NCBI GenBank assembly: GCA_039640505.1
Contig: CP046865.1
Location: forward strand, 1,054,001 to 1,118,000
DNA: 64,000 nt
Direction of reading: 5' to 3'
Source: Rhodobacteraceae bacterium Araon29
GTDB taxonomy: Bacteria > Pseudomonadota > Alphaproteobacteria > Rhodobacterales > Rhodobacteraceae
Made by a program: the position numbers and the translations under genes. The notes beneath the pieces are model-generated. The model worked only from the letters and a program-made list of their open reading frames with translations, did not search any database and was not told the DNA's origin. This document shows positions 25,713 to 34,583 of this stretch, piece by piece (within the stretch, counting starts at the first letter, position 1; every line of letters starts with the position of its first letter).

Positions 25713-25904
25713 ATGACACAAGATAGACTTGAGAGTTTGGAGTCCCATGTAGCACATCTGGATAAAACCGTTGAAGAACTTTCAGATGTTGTCAACAAAC
25801 AACAAACGCAAATTAATCGACTAACGCGAATGATCGAAATGTTGTTTGAGCGTGAGAGGCAGGACGCAGAAATAGCCGCCGATAAGCCACCACCGCATTG
25901 GTGA
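25713..25904 (+). CDS. slyX: SlyX family protein
   Basis: 63 residues, mostly one amphipathic coiled-coil helix with the family pattern (RLESLE.HVAHLDKTVEELSDVV..QQ..I.RL) and the conserved C-terminal PPPHW. The length is normal for SlyX. Its function is still unclear; in enterobacteria the gene lies next to slyD. It is alone here. The ATG at 25713 follows AAGGCA. Confidence 0.85.
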   Translation: MTQDRLESLESHVAHLDKTVEELSDVVNKQQTQINRLTRMIEMLFERERQDAEIAADKPPPHW

Positions 25905-26138
25905 ATTTCACCACTTGCGGATCGAACTGCGAAGGCGCGGCGCACAATGAAAGGTCGTAACAACTAGAGCGGTTTTAAGCAGGTAATTATTTAAAAATAC
26001 GTGACCTGTCTGGCGTCAGTGATTATTGGATAGATTTAGGTATTTTTGTAAAATTTGAAGCATCGAAGGTGTCTGCCACCAGATTAGCTCGCACCATAAA
26101 GCGAACAATATTTAAGCACTACTCGAGGTAGAGCGGGG

Positions 26139-28043
26139 CTAAAGACTGTTAATATGTTTGTAGACAGTATTGCGAGAAACCCCTAAACGCCGTGCTACTA
26201 GACTGACATTACCACCTGTTTCGTTCCAGCATCTTTGGATCATTATGCAGGTTTCCTCACGCACAGGAGAGCCGATACAATTTGGACACGGCTTTACGCC
26301 ATCTTCGATAAAGGAATTCAACGCCTCTTGAATTTCTTGTCTTATCACTTTCCCGTTTGAAACGGACACTGCTTGCTTGATTGTCTTTTTTAGTTGAGTA
26401 AAGTTGCCTGGCCATCTTTCGGCCTTTAGAATTTTTAAAGCGGCGGGCGACAGAATATGCTCAGACGAGTTAGAGTTTAAAATAGCCAAGGCTACTTTTT
26501 CGAAATCTGTCCTTTGCGACAAGTTGGGGGCTGTGAGGCGTCGACCACCGATCGCATTGGCAAAGCGCTTGGAAAACTCAGCACTTTCTTCCCAATCTAG
26601 CGGACCGGAAAACAACCAACCGCGTATAAAAGGGCGCTCTTCCAGTTGAAATTCATCGTCTTCATAGTTGATTGCTGCGGCAATCACCTTTTGAATTTCA
26701 ATTTTTAAAGTATGCGCATTTTTGAAAAGCACGGCCCCGCCGCGCGCCAAAGAAAGCTTTCCTTTCGTTGCGGCATGAGTGTCCCTATCAAAAAACGAAA
26801 TCCTACCGTTCTCACCAAATAGATAAGCCTCAAAGTTGTCGACTGTAAGCAGATGGCAATCAATGATCGTAAGTGCAATGTCGCCGAATGCTTGCTTGTT
26901 CACTTCCCGCGCAATTTCTGTTTTTCCTGTGCTGTGTTTGCCAACAATTGTAATTGGCAGGCCAAGCGCCATAGCACGCGCTGCGGCGGCAATTTCTTTA
27001 ACCAAAACCTCGTCTTCAAAGGTGCATATTAGTTTGGTTTGCGTTCTTTTCTTATGTAGTTCTGTAGAACTTGACCGGTTAGTAAGACCAAGTGGTCGGG
27101 CCTCGCCCTTGTCGATGATAAGATCGCCCTCAACGTTAATCACCCGGCGGCTTATGGGCTGTTTGGCCCTCATAAATACAACTGCGCCCATACGGTCTCT
27201 AATTGAGATGATGTCGTTTGACCTGACCTGATCTACTATGTCGAAGAATTGTACTGCGAAAACCTCTCCAAAATGCTGTTTGCGGCCAATATCAAGACCA
27301 CTGAGTACAGCTTTTGCGTTTGAATTAGCGCCTTCAATAAAGCCGTAATCATCAACTGCAATCATAGCCACACTAGTTGTTGGTAAATATTCGTGGCGAG
27401 CATGAAACATCAGGATGAGCGAGCCACAAAAGTGTTCCGTAAACATACGGTTCTCTATATTGCATGCTGCCAACTTGACCAGTGCCAAAGTATGTTCGTT
27501 TCTCGCCTTTGCGTTCGAAGTTGCGTCAATCACTCCTACAAGATTCATTTCATGATCGAAGATAGGAGCCGCAAAGCATGATAAATCGCTTAACTTGTGA
27601 AAGAAATGGTCGTGCCCTCGAACGATGGCTGGTTGGCGCGTGTGAATGGCTTGATAAAGTGCATTTGTACCTCGGTGTTTTTCCACCCATACTGAGCCAG
27701 GAATAACGGTTTTCCCCCCTTCTCCAGCCCTGAAATTATGGTCTTGAAGAGAATCAAGAACAACACCTCCGCCATCTGCATAGGCCACCATAAAGTTGGT
27801 GCCTGCAATCTGGTTATAGAGGAGTTCCAACTCAGGAAGTACGAGATGCCTTATATTCTCATTTTGATCCAAAACATATTTGAATTTTTCTTCGCTTAGA
27901 ACAAGTTCGGCAGGCTTTGCAGAGGCGCTCAGGCCAAAGTCCCTGCACCGTGTCCAGCTGTCATTAACTGCAGGAACTACACTTGGCACACGGTGTATTT
28001 GTGACCCACTTGGAATATTGACTTCCCAATCGCTAACGTCCAT
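26139..28043 (-). CDS. AcoR-like regulator with ablated sigma-54 ATPase motifs
   Basis: 634 residues. The architecture is that of AcoR-type enhancer-binding proteins: a GAF-like sensor (about 60-200, with the family GTNA at 125-128), a PAS-like region (about 225-290), an AAA+ domain (about 340-545) and a Fis-type helix-turn-helix at the C-terminus (about 598-634). The ATPase looks inactive. Walker A survives as GKHSTGKT (368-375), but the GAFTGA loop that contacts sigma-54 is replaced (FGENGRISF at 409-417), and the Walker B acidic pair is K441-N442. It therefore probably acts without sigma-54, as a ligand-responsive repressor or ordinary activator. It is divergent from the SDR-ABC operon, its likely target. 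Confidence 0.8.
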   Translation of the reverse strand: MDVSDWEVNIPSGSQIHRVPSVVPAVNDSWTRCRDFGLSASAKPAELVLSEEKFKYVLDQNENIRHLVLPELELLYNQIAGTNFMVAYADGGGVVLDSLQDHNFRAGEGGKTVIPGSVWVEKHRGTNALYQAIHTRQPAIVRGHDHFFHKLSDLSCFAAPIFDHEMNLVGVIDATSNAKARNEHTLALVKLAACNIENRMFTEHFCGSLILMFHARHEYLPTTSVAMIAVDDYGFIEGANSNAKAVLSGLDIGRKQHFGEVFAVQFFDIVDQVRSNDIISIRDRMGAVVFMRAKQPISRRVINVEGDLIIDKGEARPLGLTNRSSSTELHKKRTQTKLICTFEDEVLVKEIAAAARAMALGLPITIVGKHSTGKTEIAREVNKQAFGDIALTIIDCHLLTVDNFEAYLFGENGRISFFDRDTHAATKGKLSLARGGAVLFKNAHTLKIEIQKVIAAAINYEDDEFQLEERPFIRGWLFSGPLDWEESAEFSKRFANAIGGRRLTAPNLSQRTDFEKVALAILNSNSSEHILSPAALKILKAERWPGNFTQLKKTIKQAVSVSNGKVIRQEIQEALNSFIEDGVKPCPNCIGSPVREETCIMIQRCWNETGGNVSLVARRLGVSRNTVYKHINSL

Positions 28044-28100
28044 TCCTCTCTCCTCAACGCAACTCTATAAGTTCATCATCCCTCTCACAAGGTAGTCCAT

Positions 28101-28148
28101 TGTTCAAAAAATGAACACAAACTCGTGGAAAATGTTCGTTTTTGAGCA
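28101..28148. promoter_or_regulatory. Candidate operator pair for the divergent regulator
   Basis: The perfect dyad TGTTCA-AAAAA-TGAACA (28101-28117) is followed by a weaker one, TGTTCG-TTTT-TGAGCA (28133-28148). A further TGTTCA half-site is at 28160-28165. All lie in the 178 bp between the divergent regulator and SDR genes. No -24/-12 (TGGCAC-N5-TTGC-like) sigma-54 promoter was found there. Confidence 0.55.
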
Positions 28149-28221
28149 TAATTTTAGTTTGTTCAACACACGATATTTGCTCATCCTTAGTCGAATTATA
28201 GGATAAAGAGGAGAATAAGCT

Positions 28222-28977
28222 ATGTCAGGTGGAAAACTTGATGGAAAAGTCGCGATTGTTTCAGGTGGATCACGAGGGATCGGAAGAGGCATTGCTCTAA
28301 CGCTCGCATCACTGGGGGCGGACGTTGCATTTTGCCATTATCGCGATGATGAAAAAGCGAAAGATACGGTGTCAGAGATCGAAGCCTTGGGTCGCAAAAG
28401 TTTTGCGGCTGAGTGTGATGTGTCGTCCGTTGCTGCAATACAACAGTTTTACAGTAACGCTAAAGCTGCGCTGGGCGATGTTGATATCTTGGTCAACAAC
28501 GCTGGACACAACATCACAGAGGCATTTGAAGATATTAGCGAGGAAAGTTTTGAGCGAATGCTGCATGTGCATGTCAAAGGCACATTCTTTATGAGCCAGA
28601 CTGTGTATAAGGATATGAAGCGTCGCGGCACTGGCCGCATCATCAATATCACATCTCAATTGGCCTACAAGGGCGCCCCAACACTGACCCATTACTGTGC
28701 TGCCAAAGGTGCAAACGCCACCTTCACGCGCGCTCTAGCCTTGGAATGTGCCGACACAGGTGTCCTGGTCAATGCGGTTGCACCAGGCGTCACAAACACA
28801 GACCTATTGACACCGCTAGCAGACGAATTACTGGACACCTTAAAAGCAGCAATTCCATTAAATCGCTTTGCTGAAGTGGATGAAATCGCACCGGCTGTAG
28901 CGCTTTTGGCGTCACCCGAGGGCAGTTTTTTCCATGGGAGTTGTATTTCGCCCAACGGCGGTGAAGTAATGTTCTGA
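28222..28977 (+). CDS. Short-chain dehydrogenase/reductase
   Basis: 251 residues, classical SDR. The cofactor motif GGSRGIGRG is at about 15-23, NNAG lies near residue 92, and the catalytic region has a serine followed by Y-x-x-x-K (YCAAKGA) near 155-160. It ends in a GG(x)-type C-terminus usual for SDRs of the FabG-like group. It lies first in a plus-strand cluster ahead of a polyol-type ABC importer and next to the divergent regulator. An NAD(P)-dependent oxidation of the imported sugar alcohol or a derivative is therefore likely. A GAGGAG ribosome site precedes the ATG. Confidence 0.85.
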   Translation: MSGGKLDGKVAIVSGGSRGIGRGIALTLASLGADVAFCHYRDDEKAKDTVSEIEALGRKSFAAECDVSSVAAIQQFYSNAKAALGDVDILVNNAGHNITEAFEDISEESFERMLHVHVKGTFFMSQTVYKDMKRRGTGRIINITSQLAYKGAPTLTHYCAAKGANATFTRALALECADTGVLVNAVAPGVTNTDLLTPLADELLDTLKAAIPLNRFAEVDEIAPAVALLASPEGSFFHGSCISPNGGEVMF

Positions 28978-29022
28978 GCCTAAAGGCCTGCTCAGTACTT
29001 GTCTATGGAAACCGACACCATT

Positions 29023-29081
29023 AATCATCCATGATTTAAATGGAAATCCATTGACAAAATCCCCGAAAGAACGAGTAAATT
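29023..29081 (+). promoter_or_regulatory. Candidate promoter with two short palindromes
   Basis: Two perfect dyads lie side by side: AATCAT-CC-ATGATT (29023-29036) and AATGGA-AA-TCCATT (29039-29052). The second overlaps a TTGACA -35-like box (29051-29056), with a possible TAAATT -10 (29076-29081, long spacing of 19). This sits 20 bp before the binding-protein gene and could give it its own regulated promoter. Confidence 0.4.
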
Positions 29082-29101
29082 AAAACTAGGAGGAGGAAGA
29101 A

Positions 29102-30637
29102 ATGAAGAAGACATTAAGCATCGGTACTGCTGCGGTGACGGCCAGCCTTATGGCAATGTCCGCACAGGCTGATAAATGGAGTGATCAGTTTCCGCATATC
29201 AAAAACACTGGTGATATCGCAGGTGAATGTTCTTATGAGGCCATGTCTCAGAAAGACTATAGTGGGCAAAAGCTGACGATCAATACGCACGCAGTGCCTG
29301 TTATGGGTGAGCCAACAGCCCTGCATGCCGAGCAGTTCAGTGCCTTAACAGGTGCAGAAGTGAACGTCATACACACACCTGCGGGTGATCTATACTCAAA
29401 AGCGATGGTGCCGTTTCAAGCAGGTCAGTCACCATATGACATCGTTTTTGGGTTTTCGAACTTCATCCGTGACTGGAAGCAATATCTGCAGCCAGTGCCC
29501 GCGAAATATGTGAATATGCGTCAAATGCAAGACGTTACGCAAAGCCACATTGATGTGAACTCATGGGATGGCGAAATGATTCAGTTCCCAATCGATGGGG
29601 ACCGGCATTACCTCAAGTATCGCAAAGACGTGATTGATAACCCTGAATATCAGGCCAAGTATAAAGCGGAAACTGGCAATGAATTGCGGGTTCCGCAGAC
29701 CTGGAAAGAGTATGGCGAGATGGCCGCATTCTTCAATGGTTGGGATTGGGATAATGATGGCGAACTGGAATATGGTTCTGCCGAAGTTATGAAAAAAGAC
29801 GACCTTATGTTTGCTGCGTTCTTCAGCCGTTCTGTCGCTTATTCGAAAAATCCACGAGTAAAAGGTGGGTTCTTTTTCGACCTTGAAACTATGGAGCCTC
29901 TGATTAACGGTCCTGGGTTCGTAGAAGCGTTGACCGATTGGGTTGAAGCGACCAAATATGTGCCTCCTGGTGGCATTAACTTTAGTTTGGGTGACGAAAT
30001 TAATTCATTCGGTGGCGGACAAACATTGTTCAGCTTCTCATGGGATGATGCTTTTGTTGCCGCGATGCAAGATGATAGTCCGATCAAGAACAAAGTTGGT
30101 GCAGCGCCATTGCCGGGATCTAACCGGGTTTGGAACCGAGCCAGTGGAGCTTGGGAAGATACCTATAATCAGGCACCTTACATCGTGTGGGGTTGGACAG
30201 CAGCTGTTGCGAAGAAGAGCAAAAACCATGAAATGGCCTTTGACTATCTATGCTTCTTTGCCAATGACGCGAACCACCAAGCCGATATCGCGATTGGCCG
30301 GTTCGGTGTGAACCCATTCAAAAAATCAGACTTTGTGCCTGAGCTTTATGTTGAACGCCAGGGGTGGGATCCAGAAATTGCCAAACAGTACGCAGATACC
30401 CTGATGGAAATGGAAGAAGGCAGCACAAACCGTGTATTCCCATTACGGGTACCGGGTGTCTTCCAATTCAACAGCGCTGTTGCAACAGGCACATCCAAAG
30501 CCTTGGCGGGTCAGTTGTCTCCGCAGGAAGCCTTGGATGAGGTTGCCGCTGAATGGAAAAAAATTGTGAAACGTATCGGTGCTGATACAGTTCGCGAAGC
30601 TTATGCTATTGGCGTAGCTCTGGAAGACGCAGAGTAA
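29102..30637 (+). CDS. Polyol-type ABC transporter substrate-binding protein
   Basis: 511 residues with a Sec signal peptide (MKK, hydrophobic core, cleavage after AQA near residue 23). It belongs to the large family-1 binding proteins of CUT1 importers, with many Trp and Tyr residues available to line a sugar pocket. A GGAGGAGG ribosome site precedes the ATG. Gene order and the paired unlike ATPases downstream mirror the glycerol-type operon at 5053-11032, but the binding protein is shorter and clearly different, so the substrate differs. A sugar alcohol or sugar is inferred. Confidence 0.85.
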   Translation: MKKTLSIGTAAVTASLMAMSAQADKWSDQFPHIKNTGDIAGECSYEAMSQKDYSGQKLTINTHAVPVMGEPTALHAEQFSALTGAEVNVIHTPAGDLYSKAMVPFQAGQSPYDIVFGFSNFIRDWKQYLQPVPAKYVNMRQMQDVTQSHIDVNSWDGEMIQFPIDGDRHYLKYRKDVIDNPEYQAKYKAETGNELRVPQTWKEYGEMAAFFNGWDWDNDGELEYGSAEVMKKDDLMFAAFFSRSVAYSKNPRVKGGFFFDLETMEPLINGPGFVEALTDWVEATKYVPPGGINFSLGDEINSFGGGQTLFSFSWDDAFVAAMQDDSPIKNKVGAAPLPGSNRVWNRASGAWEDTYNQAPYIVWGWTAAVAKKSKNHEMAFDYLCFFANDANHQADIAIGRFGVNPFKKSDFVPELYVERQGWDPEIAKQYADTLMEMEEGSTNRVFPLRVPGVFQFNSAVATGTSKALAGQLSPQEALDEVAAEWKKIVKRIGADTVREAYAIGVALEDAE

Positions 30638-30664
30638 GCTAAACTATAGTATAAAAGACTATTG

Positions 30665-30689
30665 GAACGCCCCTCGCTTTGGGGCGTTC
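30665..30689 (+). terminator. Strong intercistronic hairpin after the binding-protein gene
   Basis: A perfect 9-bp stem (GAACGCCCC with GGGGCGTTC) and a 7-nt loop, followed by TTTCT, lie in the 75-bp gap between the binding-protein stop and the permease start. This is a partial terminator or attenuator that should give more binding-protein than membrane-component mRNA. Confidence 0.8.
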
Positions 30690-30712
30690 TTTCTAAAACA
30701 AGGCGGTGATCA

Positions 30713-31579
30713 ATGAATTTCAAACATAAATATCTGTTCTTGCTTCCTGGACTTCTAGTTCTGCTTGGTATCTTGATATTTCCAATCGGGTTCACTGTGC
30801 GACTGAGTTTATCCAGTTGGGATAGTTTCTACCCGGCTCTAGATTTTATCGGTTTGGAAAACTACATACGCCTTTTCACGGATGACAAGCGGTTCTGGGA
30901 GGCTTTCGGCCGCCTCAGCCTGTTGTCCCTAACAACTGTATTTTTACAGTATGTTATCGGGTTTTCTTTGGCGCTGATGGTTTGGAAAGATATCGTATTC
31001 CAGCGATTTTTTAGAGTTTTGTTCCTAATCCCGATGATGACAACTCCGGTTATTATGACGGTAATCTGGCGTACATTTTTTCACGAATCTTTAGGTCCAG
31101 TTAATGATTTGCTAAGTAATTTTGGGATGACGCCCCTGTGGCTTAGCAGCGAGATTTTGTCCAAATTCACAGTGATCTTGGTCGAAGTGTGGCAGTGGAC
31201 ACCGTTTATGTTTCTCTTACTGTTAGCAGGCCTTCTCTCCCTACCGAAAGAGCCGTTTCTAGCCGCTTCGATTGATGGTGCTGGCCCTATTCGGACATTC
31301 GTCTACGTGACTTTTCCACTGATGGCGCCGATTTCTATCGGGGCAATCATTATCCGGTTGATTGAAGCCTCTAAAATCATGGACACGGTCTATGTTCTTA
31401 CGTCCGGTGGACCGGGTACGGCAACAGAAACGTCCAGTTTTTACATCTTCATCAAAGGTTTGCGCGAATTCCAATTTGGATATTCCGCTGCGCTGTCTTT
31501 GACCTATCTGATCATCATGATCATCAGCTTTACCATCATTGCAAAAATCTTGGTTAAACTGATGGTGCGGGGTAATTAA
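30713..31579 (+). CDS. Polyol-type ABC transporter permease (first)
   Basis: 288 residues with six hydrophobic segments and an EAA-type loop (AASIDGA, about 184-190) in the family position. It is a MalF/UgpA-like permease. It follows the hairpin and is joined to the second permease gene with a two-base gap. Together the two form the membrane heterodimer of the importer whose binding protein is encoded at 29102-30637. Confidence 0.85.
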   Translation: MNFKHKYLFLLPGLLVLLGILIFPIGFTVRLSLSSWDSFYPALDFIGLENYIRLFTDDKRFWEAFGRLSLLSLTTVFLQYVIGFSLALMVWKDIVFQRFFRVLFLIPMMTTPVIMTVIWRTFFHESLGPVNDLLSNFGMTPLWLSSEILSKFTVILVEVWQWTPFMFLLLLAGLLSLPKEPFLAASIDGAGPIRTFVYVTFPLMAPISIGAIIIRLIEASKIMDTVYVLTSGGPGTATETSSFYIFIKGLREFQFGYSAALSLTYLIIMIISFTIIAKILVKLMVRGN

Positions 31580-31581
31580 TC

Positions 31582-32430
31582 ATGCGATTGTTATACACCA
31601 CTCTCAAATACCTTGCTGTCACTTTGTGGTCAGTGTTTGTCATCGCACCGTTCTTATGGGCCATTTCGACATCTTTTAAGGACTTCCAGTCGGTTACCAA
31701 TGGCGCAACATATATCCCCTTTGTTGATTTCGAACCTACGCTCGTAGGGTGGCAATCGCTTTGGAAAACTCCGGCACAAGGCGGTGTTAATATCGTAGAG
31801 CCCTTTTTCAATAGTATTTTTGTAACATGTGCAGGCAGTCTAATTAGTATCATTCTAGGTACATTGGCAGCCTATGCATTATCGCGCTTTAAATTCAAAG
31901 CCGGTTTTATTCGCAATGACGACATCACCTTTTTCTTTATATCGCAGCGAATTATGCCGCCTGTAGTTTTAGCAATCCCATTTTTCATTATGCTGGGTAA
32001 ATTCAGCTTATTGGATACTTTGATGGGCTTGATAATTGTATATATCGTCCTGCTTATGCCAATAGCAGTCTGGATCATGGTTGATTTTTTCAACAAGGTG
32101 CCAGTGGAAATAGATGAAACAGCGCTTATTGATGGCTGCAACCCCTATCAGGCATTCTACAAAGTTGTCCTGCCAAACTCGATCCCGGGCATCGTGGTGG
32201 CTGGTATGTTTTGCATGATCTTTGGTTGGACTGATTTTTTCTTTTCCTTTATTTTGACCTTTACAGAAGTTCAGCTTTTGCCTGTTGCAATTGTGGCTTT
32301 AAATTCGTCAATCACCCCGTGGTGGAGCCTATCGGCAGCGGCGCTTGTCAGCGTGGCTCCGCTTATCTTAGTGGCCTTTATCGTTGAGCGGTATTTGTCA
32401 AAAGGCAACCTTTCAGGAGCATTAAAATAA
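31582..32430 (+). CDS. Polyol-type ABC transporter permease (second)
   Basis: 282 residues with six hydrophobic segments and the EAA-type loop ETALIDG at about 179-185. It is a MalG/UgpE-like permease. Its stop abuts the ATG of the first ATPase gene (32431), so the operon is tightly packed. Confidence 0.85.
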   Translation: MRLLYTTLKYLAVTLWSVFVIAPFLWAISTSFKDFQSVTNGATYIPFVDFEPTLVGWQSLWKTPAQGGVNIVEPFFNSIFVTCAGSLISIILGTLAAYALSRFKFKAGFIRNDDITFFFISQRIMPPVVLAIPFFIMLGKFSLLDTLMGLIIVYIVLLMPIAVWIMVDFFNKVPVEIDETALIDGCNPYQAFYKVVLPNSIPGIVVAGMFCMIFGWTDFFFSFILTFTEVQLLPVAIVALNSSITPWWSLSAAALVSVAPLILVAFIVERYLSKGNLSGALK

Positions 32431-33510
32431 ATGTCACTCACTGCCTCAAACCTATGTCTGAAGCCTGATGCGGAATATCATTTGAATGACATTTGTTTTG
32501 AAATGTCCAAGGGCGAAATCTATACAATCATCGGACGTACGCTATCTGGTAAAACCACATTGTTGAAAACAATTGCGGGTTTGATTGCACCTGATAGTGG
32601 CAGCTTGATGCTAGATGGGCGCAACTTTGGCAGCATTCCGGTTTGGAAGCGCGAAGTTGCGATGGTGTACCAGCAGTTCATAAACTACCCACATTTGACT
32701 GTTTATGAAAATGTTGCCTTTCCGCTGAAACAGCGCCGTATGCAAGCAGGTGAGATTAATAACCGGGTGATGAAAGCCTTGGCGCAAGTTGGATTGGAAG
32801 GCTTTGAAAGCCGCAAGATCCAGGCTCTATCAGGTGGTCAACAACAGCGAGTTGCTTTGGCCCGGTCCTTGGTGAAAGAGGCTGCTATAGTGTTGCTAGA
32901 CGAGCCACTGGTAAATCTAGATTACAAGCTTCGGGAACAGCTGCGAGAAGAGTTCAAAAATATTTTCAATGCAAAAGCGTCTGAGAATGCCATTTTGATC
33001 TACTCGTCAACAGATCCAGTAGAAGCGATGCAATTGGGCGGGCAAATCTTGGTTATGGACGAGGGGCGGATCCTTCAGCAGGCCAGTGCAAAGGAAGTTT
33101 ATGAAAACCCCAGTTCGACCAAAGTTTCACAAATTACAAATGATCCTGCGATGAACTTGTTTGGCGGCACTATTGCTGAAGGAAAGGTTGTTTTAAGCCC
33201 AAATATCCAGTTTGATTTACCGCAGCATTGTAAGGGGTTACCTCAGGGTCAATATACGTTCGGCCTAAGAGCTGCTGCGATTACATTAGATGAGGCGGGC
33301 TTTCCCTTCACCATCGAGTTGTCTGAAATCAGCGGGTCGGAAACATTCCTTCATCTGAAACAAGACCACGTCAAGGTGGTTGGCTTGTTGGATTCAGTTC
33401 AGAATTTCAACAGCGGAGAAACCGTCAAAGCGCAATTTGATACTCAACATCTTTATGCATTTGCGCCGGATGGAAACTTAAAGTCCTCACCATATGGCGG
33501 AATAAAATAA
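32431..33510 (+). CDS. Polyol-type ABC ATPase lacking the H-loop histidine
   Basis: 359 residues: an ABC ATPase domain plus a C-terminal TOBE-like domain. Walker A is the atypical GRTLSGKT (35-42), the signature is LSGGQ (133-137), and Walker B is LLDEP with D157 and E158. The H-loop histidine is replaced by threonine (T194 in YSSTDPVEA). It is the counterpart of the ATPase encoded at 8097-9164, which has the same defect. The stop and the next start share TAATG. Confidence 0.85.
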   Translation: MSLTASNLCLKPDAEYHLNDICFEMSKGEIYTIIGRTLSGKTTLLKTIAGLIAPDSGSLMLDGRNFGSIPVWKREVAMVYQQFINYPHLTVYENVAFPLKQRRMQAGEINNRVMKALAQVGLEGFESRKIQALSGGQQQRVALARSLVKEAAIVLLDEPLVNLDYKLREQLREEFKNIFNAKASENAILIYSSTDPVEAMQLGGQILVMDEGRILQQASAKEVYENPSSTKVSQITNDPAMNLFGGTIAEGKVVLSPNIQFDLPQHCKGLPQGQYTFGLRAAAITLDEAGFPFTIELSEISGSETFLHLKQDHVKVVGLLDSVQNFNSGETVKAQFDTQHLYAFAPDGNLKSSPYGGIK

Positions 33511-34583
33511 TGGCTGAAATTACGCTTCAAAACATTGCGCATTCTTATAACCCGCAAGCGGCAGATAAGACCTATGCGTTGAACCCTTTTAGTCTGACTT
33601 GGGTTGACGGAGGCCGATATGCAATTTTAGGTCCTTCGGGTTGTGGAAAGACTACAATGTTAAATATTATGTCTGGCATTGTGCAGCCTTCTGAAGGCCG
33701 GCTAATGTTTGACGGCCAAGATGTGACCAGCTTATCCACATCCGAGCGCAACATTGCGCAGGTGTTTCAGTTTCCAGTTATCTATGGAACTATGACGGTT
33801 GAACAGAACTTAGCATTCCCGTTGGTGTGCCGGAATTTTGAAAGGCCAGCAATTGATGCCAAAGTGCAAGAAGTGGCCGAGGCACTAAACCTAGAGGCTC
33901 TGCTAAAAAAATCTGCTAGTAAATTGACCGCCGATCAGAAGCAATTGATATCTTTGGGTCGCGGTTTGGTCCGCGATGACGTTGCTGCTGTCTTGATGGA
34001 TGAACCACTGACGGTGATTGACCCTGATTTGAAATTCCGCCTGCGCCGACAGTTGAAGGAAATTAACCAAAAATATCGCTCAACGTTGATTTACGTCACG
34101 CATGATCAAAATGAAGCCATGACCTTCGCTGAGAATATCATTGTGATGGATGCGGGAAATATCGTACAGGTTGGTACTCCATCTGAACTTTTTGAGCGTC
34201 CAAAAACAACTTTTGTAGGATATTTTATTGGTGCGCCTGCAATGAACTTCTTTGATTGCAAGGCCGTTGGAAAGAGCTCAGTATCCTTTGGGGATACAAC
34301 TATAAACACTACGACTGATTTATCTAATGTCGAGGCTGCTTCTTTAAAACTTGGCATTCGATCAGAATATATCGGGATTGTGGATGCGGGCCATGAAAAC
34401 TCTATTGCTGCTCAAGTTCAAAGAGTTGAAGACCTTGGAAACTACAAATTGGTCAGCTCTACGTTTGGCGAGTTTACAATCAAAGTCAAAGCCGAGCGTG
34501 ACATGGAAATTCCAGCCGATACAATCAATTTGCAATTTCCTGCAGATAATTGTTGTGTTTATGCCAATGATGAGTTGGTTTGA
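33510..34583 (+). CDS. Polyol-type ABC ATPase with degenerate signature motif
   Basis: 357 residues. Walker A is GPSGCGKT (41-48), Walker B is MDEP with D164 and E165, and H198 sits in YVTHD. The signature reads LTADQ (139-143) instead of LSGGQ. This is the reciprocal of the preceding ATPase, so together they would build one complete site (this Walker A/H-loop with the partner's LSGGQ) and one degenerate site. It is the paralogue of the ATPase encoded at 6999-8084 and the last gene of the operon. Confidence 0.85.
   Translation: MAEITLQNIAHSYNPQAADKTYALNPFSLTWVDGGRYAILGPSGCGKTTMLNIMSGIVQPSEGRLMFDGQDVTSLSTSERNIAQVFQFPVIYGTMTVEQNLAFPLVCRNFERPAIDAKVQEVAEALNLEALLKKSASKLTADQKQLISLGRGLVRDDVAAVLMDEPLTVIDPDLKFRLRRQLKEINQKYRSTLIYVTHDQNEAMTFAENIIVMDAGNIVQVGTPSELFERPKTTFVGYFIGAPAMNFFDCKAVGKSSVSFGDTTINTTTDLSNVEAASLKLGIRSEYIGIVDAGHENSIAAQVQRVEDLGNYKLVSSTFGEFTIKVKAERDMEIPADTINLQFPADNCCVYANDELV

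Noticed and set aside
28044-28221. Sigma-54 promoter for the SDR-ABC operon
   Set aside because: No TGGCAC-N5-TTGC-like element was found on either strand, and the neighbouring regulator lacks the sigma-54 contact loop.
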